From Neostapfia colusana (taxonomy: Eukaryota; Streptophyta; Magnoliopsida; Poales; Poaceae), in NCBI GenBank assembly GCA_030760725.1, contig JASWHV010000009.1, positions 109,317,854 to 109,381,853 on the forward strand: a stretch of DNA of 64,000 nt. The letters are read 5' to 3'. Under the pieces are notes generated by a model. It worked only from the letters and a program-made list of their open reading frames with translations. It searched no databases and was not told the origin of the DNA. Both the position numbers and the translations under genes were made by a program. Shown here piece by piece: positions 1 through 11,100 of this stretch. The stretch's first letter is position 1, and each line of letters starts with the position of its first letter.

Positions 1-100
1 GTAGTTTAGTCTTTTCTCCCGCCTAATCCCTCTATATAATCACACCTGTACCCCAGTTTTTCTATCATCTCAATGCAACTATCATTAGCCTTCTATCATA
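1..100 (+). repeat. LTR remnant related to Copia A
   Basis: The first 100 bases match the 3' half of the Copia A LTR (3552-3719), including the block 'cctaatccctctatataat' and the ending 'attagcc'. The remnant continues after the LINE as 3540-3551. It is the target into which the LINE inserted: bases 87-100 are repeated at 3526-3539. Its left part lies outside the window. Confidence 0.75.
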
Positions 101-304
101 CAACAACAACAACAACAACCAAGCCTTTATCCCAAGCCTGTTGGGGTCGGCTAGACATGAAACCCAATATCAATGAAGTAAAAGAGAGGAAGAGTTATAA
201 GAACAAGGAAAAAGAAAAAAAAAGAAAAAAAAGAAAAAAAAGAAAAAAGAAAAAAGAAAAAGAAAAAAGAAAAAAGAAAAAAGGAAAAAGAAAAAATAAC
301 AAGA
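101..304 (-). repeat. LINE 3' end: (GTT)n tail and polypyrimidine tract
   Basis: Read on the minus strand, this is the LINE 3' region. It holds a run of about 115 bases of T with interspersed C (plus-strand AAAAAG repeats, 184-298), then a block whose plus strand reads 'gttggggtcggctagacatg', then the terminal (GTT)n. The last block is a recurrent 3' end of plant RTE elements; a related tail occurs at about 21407-21446. The lysine-rich plus-strand ORF here is an artefact of the simple sequence. Confidence 0.75.
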
Positions 305-793
305 CTACGATTCTGGCACATGGATTGCTACTTTCCATGCGGTCCTATCATGAGCTAAGTCTCTGGATACATTCCAATCTCTCAAATCTCGTTTTACCGC
401 CTCCTCCCAGGTCAACCTTGGTCGTCCTCTACCCCTCCTAATATTTTCTCTACCTCTTAAAATCCCACTGTTAACCGGTGCTTCTGGAGGTCTCCGTTGG
501 ATATGTCCAAACCACCTAAGTCGATGTTGGACTAACTTCTCTTCAATCGGCGCCACCCCTACCTTATCTCGAATCGCCTCATTCCTTATTCGGTCTCTTC
601 TCGTGTGCCCGCACATCCACCGTAGCATGCGCATCTCTTCGACACTCATTTGTTGGACATGTTGCCGTTTAGTTGGCCAACATTCCACCCCATAGAGCAT
701 CGCGGGTCTGATCACCGTCCTATAGAACTTCCCTTTTAGCTTTTGTGGGACTTTCCTATCACATAGGATTCCAGAGGCTTGTCGCCATTTCAT
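305..793 (-). pseudogene. LINE ORF, part 3: RT C-terminal region
   Basis: This is the C-terminal part of the LINE protein after the thumb. Recognisable blocks are RPAMLYGVECWP, RMLRWMCGHTRRDRIRNE, HRLRWFGHIQRRP and a final RGRGRPRLTWE. These are conserved in the tails of plant LINE polyproteins and are often annotated as 'craniofacial development protein-like' or 'RNA-directed DNA polymerase' fragments. The natural stop lies just before the polypyrimidine 3' region. Confidence 0.85.
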
Positions 794-992
794 TCACCCT
801 ACCTTGATCCTGTGGCAAACATCCTCATCAATATTGCCATTGCTTTGAAACATTGATCCTAAGTATCGGAAAGAGTCCCTTCTAGGTACTATTTGTCCTT
901 GTAGACTAACATTTCCCTCTTCACGACCAACACCACTAAAGTCACACCTCATATACTCGGTTTTGGTCCTACTAAGTCTAAACCCTTTGGAC

Positions 993-1505
993 TCAGGTTT
1001 GTCTCCATAACTCTAATTTCTTATCAACACCATCTCTAGTTCCATCTACCAGCACTACATCATCAGCAAATAGCATGCACCAAGGGATATCCCCTTGTAT
1101 ATCCTTCGACACCTCATCCATCACCAAGGAAAAGATGTATGGGCTCAAAACTGATCCTTGATGTAGTCCTACCGTGATAGGAAATGCATCAGTCTCACTA
1201 TCACTTACGCGCACACTTGTCCTAACATTATTGTACATATCCTCGATAAGGGTAATGTACTTTGTTGGCACTTTATGTTTCTCTAGTGCCCACCACATGA
1301 CTGATCTTGGTATCTTATCGTACGCCTTCTCCAAGTCGATGAACACTATATGCAAGTCCTTCTGCTCCCTATATCTCTCCATAAGCTGACGAAGCAAGAA
1401 AATCGCCTCCATTGTAGACCTCTCAGGCATAAAACCAAACTGGTTTTTAGTGACATTGGTCACTTTCCTCAGGCGGTGTTCAATCACTCTCTCCCAAAGC
1501 TTCAT
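993..1505 (-). pseudogene. LINE ORF, part 2: reverse transcriptase core
   Basis: This stretch encodes the non-LTR RT palm. It shows FGFMPERST, the first catalytic aspartate in FIDLEKAYDK, GLHQGSVLSPYIF, and the catalytic box FADD (usual form YADD or FADD) in CMLFADDVVLVD. It is separated from part 1 by a frame break near 1505-1676 and from part 3 by another near 793-993. The residues needed for catalysis are present, but the frame is not continuous. Confidence 0.92.
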
Positions 1506-1675
1506 AGTATGACTAGCTTAATGCCTCGATAATTAGTACAACTTTGAATATCTCCTTTATTTTTGAAGATAGGTACTAATATACTTTTCCTCCATTCTTC
1601 AGGCATCTTGTTTGACCGAAAAATGTGGTTGAATAGCTTTGTGAGCCATACTATTGCCACGTCCCCAAGACATCT

Positions 1676-3418
1676 TCACACCTCAATAGGGACATCGTCA
1701 GGGCCGAGGGCCTTTCCTCCTTTCATCCTTTTTAAGGCCTCCTTAACCTCAAACTCTTGTATCCTCCGCACGAACCGCCTGTTAGAGTCATCAAAGGAGT
1801 CATCCAACTCAACCATAGTGCTCCCATTCCCATCATTGAGTAGCCCATTAAAGTAATCACGCCATCTATTCATAATCTCTTCATCCTTCACTAGAATGCG
1901 GTCAGTCTCATCTTTGATGCATTTAACTTGATTGAGATCCCTCATCTTTCTCTCGCGGATTTTTGCTACCTTGTATATGTCCTTTTCACCTTCTTTTGTC
2001 TCTAGTCTCTCATATAACTTATCATAGGCCTGTCCTCTTGCCTTACTCACAGCCCGCTTTGCATTCTTTTTAGCCTCTTTGTACTTAAGCATGTTGCTTG
2101 CGCTTCTATCATTATGCCAACTCTTGTAACACTCCTTCTTCTCCTTAATGGACTTTTGTACATCCTCATTCCACCACCAAGTGTCTTTATCTACAAGTTT
2201 CTTTCCCTTTGTTACACCGAACACCTCACTAGCTACCTTCCTAATGCAAGTTGCCATCTTCATCCACATACCATCTGCATCTCCATTTTCTGCCCAGGGT
2301 CCTTCTGTGATCACCCTATTTTTAAAGGATTCTTGTGATTCTCCCTTCAACTTCCACCACTTTGTTCTTGTAATTTTGACACCTTTGTCCCGCAAAGAGC
2401 ATGTATGGAAGCGAAAGTCAGCTACCACAAGCTTATGTTGTGTCACAACACACTCCCCAGGGATCACCTTACAATCTGGACACTCCCGTCTATCCTTTCT
2501 CCTAGTGAGGACAAAGTCAATCTGGCTAGAGTGTTGGGCACTACTAAAGGTCACTAGGTGAGATTGCCTCTTCCTAAAGAGGGTGTTAGCTATCAACAGA
2601 TCATAGGCTATGGCAAAGTCTAGGATGTCCTTACCCTCTTGATTTCTATCGCCGCATCTAAAACCTCCATGTACTCCCTCAAATCCTAGGTTAGTTGCAC
2701 CAACATGACCATTGAGATCTCCCCCTATGAGGAGTTTCTCGGTTATCGGTACACTACTAACCATATCCTCCAAGTCCTCCCAAAATTGTCTCTTAGCACT
2801 CATGTTGAGCCCAACTTGTGGGGCATAAGCACTAATGACGTTCAAGACAATGCCCCCAATTACTATCTTGATTAAGATGATCTTATCCCCTCGTCTTCGA
2901 ACATCCACTACTCCATCCTTAAGACTTTTATCTATTAGAACACCTACGCCATTCCTAGTCCCAGCCAAACCAGAATACCAAAGCTTGAAACCGGTATTCT
3001 CGACTTCTCTCGTCTTTTGACCCGCCCATCTAGTCTCTTGTACACAAAGGATATTTACTCGTCTCCTAATGGCAACATCTACTAACTCACGTAGCTTCCC
3101 CGTCAAGGATCCTACATTCCAACTACCCACCCGAAATCTATGTTCCTCGGCTAGCTTCCTTACGCTTTGCACCCGTTGAGTAAGATGCAAAGACCCTTGC
3201 TCACTTATCACTACATCCGGGTGATGATGTAGCGCGCCACTAAGGTGGTGGCGATCCGGCCCTTGCTCATTTAACACCATATCCGGGTTCCGATATGGCG
3301 CGCCACTAAGACGGTGGCGACCCGGCCCTTGCCCACTTAACACCATACCCGGGTTTCGATATGGCGCGTCGCTAAGAGGGTTACGCCCCAACGAATTTCT
3401 ATTGGGTTTCATTTCCAT
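1676..3418 (-). pseudogene. LINE ORF, part 1: APE-type endonuclease
   Basis: This 580-codon open stretch starts at an ATG 107 bases inside the element's 5' end. About 95 residues in, it carries endonuclease/exonuclease/phosphatase motifs: SWNVGSL, the metal-binding glutamate in VQETRW, ISAYAPQ, GGDLNGH, and SQIDFVL near the domain end. The enzyme nicks target DNA to prime reverse transcription. The first 75 residues hold a 22-residue tandem repeat. The frame runs into the start of the RT (motif GGKALGPDDVP) and then stops; the rest continues in other frames at 993-1505. Confidence 0.9.
3191..3376 (-). repeat. 66-bp tandem repeat in the LINE ORF N-terminus
   Basis: Three successive copies, the last shortened, of a 66-bp unit encode 22 residues of the type LSGAPYRNPDMVLNEQGPDR near the amino end of the LINE protein. 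On the plus strand the repeat is easily seen as 'ggcgcgccactaag' recurring every 66 bases. Its function is unknown. Confidence 0.8.
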
Positions 3419-3551
3419 GAGAATGGCTAAGTGTAAGTTATTGGCTCGCCAAGCCTATCACAACCCTCTCCTCCTTTACCCGGGCTTGGGACCGGCTATG
3501 TCATTACAACATAGGCGGAGTTATGAGCCTTCTATCATAGAAGAACATTAT

Positions 3552-3719
3552 TGTTAGACTCTGTAATTATGTGGCTAATACAGGGGTAATTTAGTCATTA
3601 GTGAGGGATTAGGGTTAGGGGTAGTTTAGTTATTTTCCTTCACCTAATCCCTCTATATAATGGACCATGTACCCTCATTATCTTAATCATCTAATACAGC
3701 CTCTATTAGCCCTCTAATA
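3552..3719 (+). repeat. Copia A 5' LTR
   Basis: Runs from TGTTAGACTCTG to CTCTAATA, 168 bp, and matches the 3' LTR at 20738-20903. It carries a TATA-like 'ctatataat' near 3652. Very short LTRs like this are typical of the Ale/Retrofit-type Copia lineage. Confidence 0.92.
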
Positions 3720-3731
3720 TGGTATCATTAG
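3720..3731 (+). promoter_or_regulatory. Copia A primer-binding site
   Basis: TGGTATCATTAG follows the 5' LTR at once. Its first eight bases match the complement of the initiator methionine tRNA 3' end used by plant Copia elements; the last bases deviate from the usual GAGC. Confidence 0.75.
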
Positions 3732-3764
3732 CTAGGAATTGATTAGGATTAGAGCTTAACCCTA

Positions 3765-5785
3765 ATGGCCCAGCCGCCGCCGCCCTCGCTGGCGCGCCGC
3801 CCGCCCGAGCAGCCGCTACTGGATCCACGGCCCCATACCCACGCCGCCGCGCCCTGGGCCGCGCCCCCCGGTGCCGCCGCCACCGCCGCGCCCTGGGCTG
3901 TTGCGCCCGCTGGTGCAGCCGCCGTTGCGCCTGGGGCCGCGCGCGACCTCGCCGCCGCCGCCCCTGTTGGCGCCGCCAGACCTCACGCCGCCGCCGCGCC
4001 CTAGGTTGTTGCGCCCGCTGGTGCAGCCGCCGCCACCCCCGGGGCCGCGCGCTTCATCGCCGCCACCGCCCTGCTGGCGCCGCCTCCTCTACACGCGCTG
4101 TTGCGCTGCCACCCAACACCAGATCAGCCTATTCCTCCCACCCAACGCCGGCAGTTGTCACCACCGCTGCATCTTCGAAGACCGGACCGGCCGCTGGCGA
4201 ACCTCTCGTAGGTATCACCGGCAAACCTGCCGTTGCAGTTGTGTTCATGGCAGGTACTACATCCGGGTCTCACGATCCAGCCGCTACGTCCACCGGTCTC
4301 GACGACGACGGGAGCACCATGACCACCGTTCCAACGGTGCTCCCATTTCCATTTACTTGCGCTGCTGCTGACAACGCGGTTACTACCTCCGTCTACGGCA
4401 CCGACACGACGGGCACCTCCGACATCACCAAAGCTCTGGCTGCCTCTCGCGAGCGCGAGCGGGCGCTCGCTCTCGCCCTGGAGCAGAAGCGTGCCTCCGT
4501 GGCCGCTCTATCTCACGAGCTCGAGGAGAGTGCTCACCGATCGATGAGTGCTGCCCATGAGCCTCCCTCGGACGCTGGTACGTACTCGGCCTCACTTGTG
4601 GCGGCTCTTCATGCGCAGGCCGCCGGGATTCAGAACATCCATACGCTCGTGTCGGTTGTTCTCAGCTCCGAGTCCACTTCATATGTCCGGTGGCGTGACC
4701 TGGTGCTCCTCACGCTGAGGCGTTACTACCTCGACGACCACGTCCTCCAGGACGATTCTTCAGTGGAGGTCTCCTGGATCAGCATGGACAGCCTGGTCCT
4801 ATCCTGGATCCTTGGCTCCCTGTCGGAGAAGCTACAGGACATCGTTAGGCAGCGCGGTGGCGGCACTGCTCGACGGGCCTGGCTGATCCGTGAGCAGCGG
4901 TTTCTAGGGAACCGCGCGACTCGAGCCCTCCACATCAGCTCTCGGTTCCAGAACACCGTCTAGGGTGACCGTTCTGTCTCCACCTACTGCCGGGAGATGA
5001 AGGGCATGGCGGATGTTCTACGTGACCTTGGCGAGCCGGTCACTGACAGCGCTCTTGTTCTTCGGGTCCTTCAGGGCCTGAATGAGCGCTATTGTCACCT
5101 ACGGACGTGGCTACTCCGACTGGAGCCACTCCCTACCTTCGAGAAGGTATGGTCTGACCTTGAGCTTGAGAAGATCACTGTAGGAGGCTCTACTGGCTTC
5201 GGGTCTGCCACAGCCTTTTATGGTTCTAGGCAGTCCTCTCGTCCACCCTTACTAGCTGCTGGTGGATCACCATCACAACCACCTTCCACCCCAGGCACTC
5301 CTGCCAGCACTGGAGGTGAAAATCGTCACCGCCGAGGCAAGCACGGCGGTCGTGGTGGAGGTAGCAGTGCAGGCGGCACTCCTACACCCACTACTCCGGC
5401 TACTGGTGGTAGTGGTTGTACCGGCCGAGGTGGTGCACCCTGGCCCACACCCTACAACCCGTGGACTGGCCAGATCTACATGTGGCCTGGGCCGTCTCCG
5501 GGTTCTCAGCCTCCACGACCACCACGTCCCCAGCCGACATTCGTAGCCACCCCGGGGTATAATGGACCAGCCTACAGTGCTGGTAGGCCGCCGACTCAGG
5601 CCTACGGTGGGCTTGGCTACCCTTCTGGCGGACAGTCAGTCTCGATCTACGGAGGCACCGACTATCCTGTTGGGTACTCAGAGCCGTCGGCACCTCTCCA
5701 AGAGCCACCCTCGACGTGGGATCGACAGTCGCTGGCTTCTTCCTTCAGCACCATGCACCTTACTCCACCAGGTGCTGACTGGATA
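3765..5785 (+). pseudogene. Copia A gag with low-complexity N-terminus
   Basis: The first ATG (3765) opens an Ala/Pro-rich, GC-rich leader to 4004. The gag proper lies in another frame (4241-5785). It contains a short coiled-coil-like stretch (RERERALALALEQKRASVAALSHELEE), a UBN2/Retrofit-type gag core (YVRWRDLVLLTLRRY ... VLRVLQGLNERYCHLRTWL) and a Gly/Pro-rich tail with no CCHC knuckle. One TAG at 4961-4963 interrupts an otherwise continuous frame. The reading frame runs into the protease at ...GADWI, where Copia B begins; it resumes at 17703. Confidence 0.85.
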
Positions 5786-6099
5786 TGTTGAGTAAGCTTG
5801 TCTGTTTTCGGATTTCTGTCAAACGATGAACAGTAGTCGAGTTAGTTTCAGAGTCTTAGGAGTTTTAGTTTAGGAAAAGTAGAGTCTTAAACCATATACG
5901 GATCCCGTCGAGTTGGACTCAGATTGTGAGTCGTGTTGGACGTGGAAACAACATGTAAAAGGTCTATATAAAGAAAAGAAACAAGATTAGAGGTCTGATC
6001 AATTTTCAGAGAGCAAAAACTCGTCTGTTCAGTTTTCTGTTCGCTTTCTCTGTTTTACAGACGTTTCCTCTCGTTTCGATCATAAGATAGGAACCAACA
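5786..6099 (+). repeat. Copia B 5' LTR
   Basis: 314 bp, paired with 17384-17697. It contains a TATA-like 'tctatataaag' near 5965, plausibly the promoter core. It is followed by an A and the primer-binding site at 6102-6113. Confidence 0.93.
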
Positions 6100-6101
6100 A
6101 G

Positions 6102-6113
6102 TGGTACCAGAGC
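6102..6113 (+). promoter_or_regulatory. Copia B primer-binding site
   Basis: TGGTACCAGAGC, two bases after the LTR, is one base off the common plant Copia initiator-tRNA-Met site TGGTATCAGAGC. Confidence 0.85.
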
Positions 6114-6153
6114 CTGAAAGAGGGGAGAATGCCGCATCAAGCAGAAGAAAATA

Positions 6154-7055
6154 ATGTCGAACGAAGCTAAAGGAAAGAAGGGGGAGTCGGGGGCTGAAGG
6201 CAGCGAGAAATCTCCGATGATGATGCCAAGAACGAGTTCAGTGCCGATTCAATATCCAATGTTGAACGACACAAACTATAGCGTATGGGCTACAAAGATG
6301 AAATTTATCCTGCGCAATCTCCGAGTATGGAAAGCCATAAAAGGTGATTGCAAAATTGATGAAGAAACTAACGAAGGAGCAATGGCAGCATTGGCTCAGT
6401 CTGTTTTTGATACAATGGTCTTAGTTCTTGCTGAATATGCCACGGCAAAGGAGGCTTGGGAAGCCATTAAAGAGATGAGAGTGGGAGAAGACAGGGTAAA
6501 ACGTGCTCGTGCCCAAGTGCTTAAAAGATAGTTGTATAAACTTGAGATGTCTCAATCTGAAATAATATCTGAATATACTGTGAAAATCACAAACGTGATT
6601 AGTGAAATCAGGTCGCTTGGAGGCTCTGTAACAGATACTGAAGCAGTAGAAAAACTATTCTCCTCTGTTACAGAAAAGTTTACTGACATCATTGGAACTA
6701 TCAGTTTAGTGATCTAACTAAGATGACAATAACTGAGGCTATTGGAAGGGAAAATCATAAAAAGAGAAAAGCGACTAAAGATAGTAGTGATAAGATTCTA
6801 TATTCACATGCTGATATGGAAGCCAGGATTGCCAAGGAAAGGAAGAAATATGAGAGCTTTGGCGATAAGAAATATGATGGTCAGGGAGGCAGCAGAGGTC
6901 GAGGAAGAGGTCACTCACATGGAAGAGGTCGTGGAAGCAGTGAACGCTTTGTCGATGAAAGGAGGCCACCTGGTTTTGACATTTCAAAAGTGAAATGTTT
7001 TAACTGCAATAAAAAGGGACACTTTGCAGACAGATGTAAAAAATCGGACAGATGA
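6154..7055 (+). pseudogene. Copia B gag with CCHC zinc knuckle
   Basis: It starts at an ATG 41 bases after the primer-binding site. The N-terminal part has the DUF4219/UBN2-type gag signature (YPMLNDTNYSVWATKMKFIL). A TAG at 6529-6531 and a frame change near 6715 break the frame, giving three open pieces (6154-6531, 6532-6717, 6723-7055). The last piece has an Arg/Gly-rich stretch (GGSRGRGRGHSHGRGRG) followed by the knuckle CFNCNKKGHFADRC, a C-X2-C-X4-H-X4-C nucleic-acid-binding motif. Confidence 0.88.
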
Positions 7056-7085
7056 TGAAGAGGCACATCTACTAATGCCGGAATC

Positions 7086-7470
7086 TTGCAGTACAGATCA
7101 AGAAACACCTGGATCAGAAAAGGTGTTGTTAATAGAGAAAAAATGTTACCCAGACAAAAGGAAAATAAAAGGCAGTCTTGGTATCTCGACACAGGAGCAA
7201 GCAATCATATGACAGGTTGCAGAGAAAAGTTTTCTGAACTGGACACAAAGGTTGAAGGTTCAGTTAAATTTGGGGATGGTTTCACTGTAAGAATTTGTGG
7301 AAAGGGTTTTGTCTTGTTTGAAGGACAAAACGAAGAACATCGAGTGCTAAGTATATTATATACCTGAACTTAAGAGTAATATGATAAGTGTAGGGCAGCT
7401 TGATGAGAATGGTTGCAAAGTGCAGATTGAAGATGGTGTAATGACATTGTGGGACAGAGGAGCAAAGATA
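7086..7470 (+). pseudogene. Copia B protease region
   Basis: It carries WYLDTGASNHMTG, the aspartic protease active site (DTGA) with the usual Copia flank, then VKFGDGFTVRICGKG. The frame shifts near 7365, where the sequence continues in a second frame to the Copia C insertion. The coding sense resumes at 12438 after C. Confidence 0.85.
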
Positions 7471-7475
7471 CTTGC

Positions 7476-7611
7476 TGTTAGACTGCATGTATAGGGGGTA
7501 GGGGTATTTCAGTCTTTTGGTATTAGGGTTGCTTAACCCTTAAGCTGTATCCCCCTATATATGTAACCCATTGACAAGTGTTAATAGAGATTACTTTTTC
7601 CTAATCTAATT
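7476..7611 (+). repeat. Copia C 5' LTR
   Basis: 136 bp, paired with 12297-12432 with two visible mismatches. It carries a TATA-like 'cccctatatatg' near 7552. The LTR end (…CTAATT) lacks the usual CA. Confidence 0.92.
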
Positions 7612-7620
7612 TGGTATCAG
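7612..7620 (+). promoter_or_regulatory. Copia C primer-binding site
   Basis: TGGTATCAG abuts the 5' LTR and is the start of the plant Copia initiator-tRNA-Met primer site; homology stops after nine bases. Confidence 0.8.
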
Positions 7621-8100
7621 ATTTTTCTCTCTCCTCACCCGGCCGCCGCGCGAGCGCCCCTCCTCGCGCCGCCGCGCGCCCCACCTCGAGGCCGCCGCGC
7701 GCCCCTCCTCGCGCCGCCGCGCGCCCCACCTCGAGGCTGCCGCGCGCCCCACCTCGCGGCTGTCACGCGTCAGGCTGCACCGCCGCTGCACCTCCCGGAC
7801 GCGCGCCCTTCGCCCTCGACGGCGCCGCCCGCTGCCCTCGACGCACGTCCTCCCCCCCTCGACGTGCGCCCTCCACTATCGGCGTGCTGCCCTCTGCCCT
7901 CGACGGTGCCTCGCCCTCCCGGCCGCTCCTCTCGCGGCCGCCACGCGCTCCCCTCGCGGCCGCTGCGCGCGTCCTCCCGGCTGCCGCGTCCTCCCGGCCG
8001 CCGAGCCCTCCCGGCTGCCGCGCCCTAACAGCCGCCGAGTCCTCCCAGCCGCCGAGCCCTCCCGGCCGCTGCGCGCACTCTCTCGGCTGCTGCGCGCGCC
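7621..8100 (+). repeat. Copia C GC-rich low-complexity leader
   Basis: About 480 bases of GC-rich sequence with imperfect repeats ('cgccgcgcgccccacctcgaggc', 'cctcccggccgccgag') stand where gag should be. Open frames exist on both strands because the composition lacks stop codons. None shows a gag motif, so they are not called as genes. Confidence 0.7.
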
Positions 8101-11100
8101 CTCCGCCTCGCGGGCGCCGCCGCCTCACGCACCGGCTACGTCAGCGACGGGATCGAGTCCCTCGGCGCCGCGGCTGAGATCGTCGACTACCTGCGGGCCA
8201 CGGTGGACCTCCAGCAGGTTCTCGACCGCGCTCTCGAGGTGCTCGTCCCGCTGCAGGACTACCACGGCAGGTGGTCGCTCCCTGTCACGCGCGACCTCCG
8301 TTTCGCCAGCGCCCCGGGCAACCCCACCTGCGCCGGCTGCCTCGACCTCGACTTCGACTTCTCCTCCCGCTTCCCGTCCTCCTCAGCTGCCGCGATGTCT
8401 GCCAGCCCGTGTCTCGGCGGCCAGTACAGCGAGGACGCTCACATCTGGAGGACTGATGTTGGAGTTTGTCCCGCCGCCGGCTCGGCAGTGCCACCCTGGG
8501 CCGTTACCACCTCACCAGCGCTGCCCTGGGCCACCGCTGCCCTACCAGTTGTGTCGCCGCCTTTCGCCTGGGCCGCGTGGCCTGCGCCACCACCGCCGGG
8601 GCATGTCGCGACCCGTTCTACACCGTCGGTATACCTACGGGGTCTTACGTCGTCTGGCCCTGACTGGGTGGTGGACTCCGGTGCTTCGTACCACACCACC
8701 CCTGACGTCGGTATCCTCTCTTCTACCCGCCCTTCTCGTCCCTCTGATCCTTCATCTATCGTTGTTGGGAATGGGACGACTCTTCCAGTCACCTCAGTAG
8801 GTGATTTGGGTTCGCCGGATTCGTTTCATCTACGTGATGTTCTTGTTGCTCCTAACATCATTCAGCATCTTCTTTTCGTTCGTCGTTTTACCACTGACAA
8901 CCATGTTTCTCTTGAGTTTGATCCTTATGGTGTAACTGTGAAGGATCTTATTACTCGACGCAGTCTCTTTCGTTGTGATAGTACGGGTCCCCTGTATACG
9001 ATGCGTCTTCCCGCTTCCGCTCCGCCTCTTGCCCTGACTACGACAGCTTCTTCGACCATTTGGCATCGGCGGCTTGGCCACCCTGGTATTGATCCTATGT
9101 CGAAGTTGTTTGGTAGTTCAGCGATTCCGTGTACTCGGGACACTCATGAGTCTCTTTGCCATGCTTGTCAGTTGGGTCGCCACGTTCGACTTCCCTTTCC
9201 GCATTCTGTCACTCGTGTGGAGCACATCTTTGATTTGATTCATTGTGATCTTTGGACTTCACCTGTTCCCAGTGTTTCTGGATATAAGTATTACTTGGTG
9301 GTTCTTGATGATTTTTCGCACTATTCGTGGACTTTTCCCTTGCGACGGAAGTCTGATACGTTCGGCACTCTTTCTCACTTCTTTGCTTGGGTGTCCACCC
9401 AGTTTGAGCGCACGATCCGTGCGGTTCAGTGCGATAACAGGCGCGAGTTTGACAACTCTGCGTTCCGTGACTTTCTGCTTTCTCGCGGTGTTCAGTTGTG
9501 CATGTCTTGCCCATACACTTCCCCCCAGAACGGCAAGGCTGAGCGCATGATTCGGACCACCAATGATGTCATGCGCTCTCTGATGTTTCAGGCTTCTATC
9601 CCTGCTCGTTACTGGGCGGAGGCGCTTCACACCGCCACCTACCTCATTAATCGCCTTCCTACTAAGGCGATTAGTGCTCCCACCCCTCACTTTGCTTTGT
9701 TCGGCACCCCTCCTCTCTACGACCACCTTCGAGTGTTTGGGTGCACTTGCTACCCTAACCTCTCCGCCACAGCTTCCCATAAGCTTGCGCCTCGCTCGAC
9801 TCGGTGTGTTTTCCTTGGGTACTCCCCAGACCACAAGGGGTACCGGTGCCTTGACCCTACCACCCGTCGTATCTTGATCTCCCGACACGTCGTCTTCAAC
9901 GAGTCTTCCTTTCCTTTTTCCACCTCGCCTATTGACTCCGTTGCTGAGTTGGATTCCCTCTTCTCCACTGACCCCGAGGCCGCTCCTGTACCGCGACCTT
10001 GTCTTTTACCTCTTGCAGGTTACCCTCCTGCTGCGCCACGTGCGGCACCGGCGTCCCTGACGCCGCCAGCTGCGCCGCGCGCGGCCCCAGTGTCCCCGGT
10101 GTCGCCCGCTGTGCCACGCGCGGCCCCGACGACACCTGCTGCGCCACGCGCGGTACCGGTGTCCCCGGCGTCCTCTGCTGTGCCACGCGCGGCCCCGACG
10201 ACACCTGCTGCGCCACGCGCGGCCCGGACGACACCTGCTGCGTAGAGCGTACCTTCGGCGTCCCTGCCGACGCCTGCTGCGCCGAGCGCGGCCTCGGCGT
10301 CCCCGACACCAGCAGTTGCGCCGTGTGCGGCCCCACCGTCTCCAACGACGTCCGCTGCGCCACGCGCGGCCCCTGCGTCTCCGACGACGTCTGCTGCGCC
10401 ACGCGCGGCCCCAGCGTCTCCGACGTCCTCCGTCACGCCTCACGTGTCTCCGACGCCCCCGACAGTGTCTTCGACGTCGTCAGCCGTACCACCTGCGGCC
10501 CCCGGACCGCGGTACGCCGACCCCGTTCTCGTCTATCATCGACGAGCGCGGGTTGGTGGACCGTCCTCTTCGCGCCCTGTGGACCAGGTGTACCACCCTC
10601 CGCTGCTTCACCGGGACCCTCGTCACGTTCACCCGATGGTGACTCGACGGGCTGCCGGCGTCGTTCGACCTGTGGAGCGCTTCTCCGGGGTTGTTCTCTC
10701 GTCCTCGACCCCTCCGGAGCCTGCCTTGTCCTCGTTACCCATCTCGCCTATCCCCTCTTCTGTCCGTAGCGCCCTCGCCGATCCTCATTGGCGTCGGGCT
10801 ATGGAAGAAGAGTATGCAGCCCTACTTGCCAACCGGATCTAGGACCTGGTTCCCCGTCCCGCTCGTGGCAATGTTGTCACGGGCAAGTGGGTGTTCACGC
10901 ATAAGCGGAGGGCGGATGGGTCTCTAGAGAGGTACAAGGCACGATGGGTGCTTCGCGGTTTCACGCAGCGTCCCGGCGTCGACTATGACGAGACCTTCAG
11001 CCCGGTGGTGAAGCTGGCGACAGTTCGTACCGTTCTGTCGCTGGCTCTGTCGCGTTCTTGGCCTGTCCACCAGCTGGACGTCAAGAATGCCTTTCTCCAC

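Larger units (their letters stand above)
101..3525 (-). mobile_element. RTE-type non-LTR retrotransposon (LINE), near full length
   Basis: A 3.4-kb LINE on the minus strand carries an APE-type endonuclease, a reverse transcriptase and a C-terminal region, and ends in a short (GTT)n tail instead of poly(A). Both the single-ORF layout and the microsatellite tail fit the RTE clade. It is bounded by a perfect 14-bp target-site duplication, agccttctatcata, at 87-100 and 3526-3539, so both ends are original and it is not 5'-truncated. The reading frame is broken between the endonuclease and RT parts (about 1505-1676) and before the C-terminal part (about 793-993), so this copy is dead. Confidence 0.9.

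Noticed and set aside
73..441. Lysine-rich plus-strand ORF
   Set aside because: It is the reverse of the LINE polypyrimidine 3' region; simple-sequence artefact.
3595..3640. Telomere-like words (attagggttagggg) in the Copia A LTR
   Set aside because: Only two irregular units, present in both LTRs of the element; not a telomeric array.
7611..8177. Arg/Pro/Ala-rich ORFs on both strands in the Copia C leader
   Set aside because: Open only because of GC-rich repeats; no gag or other domain signature.
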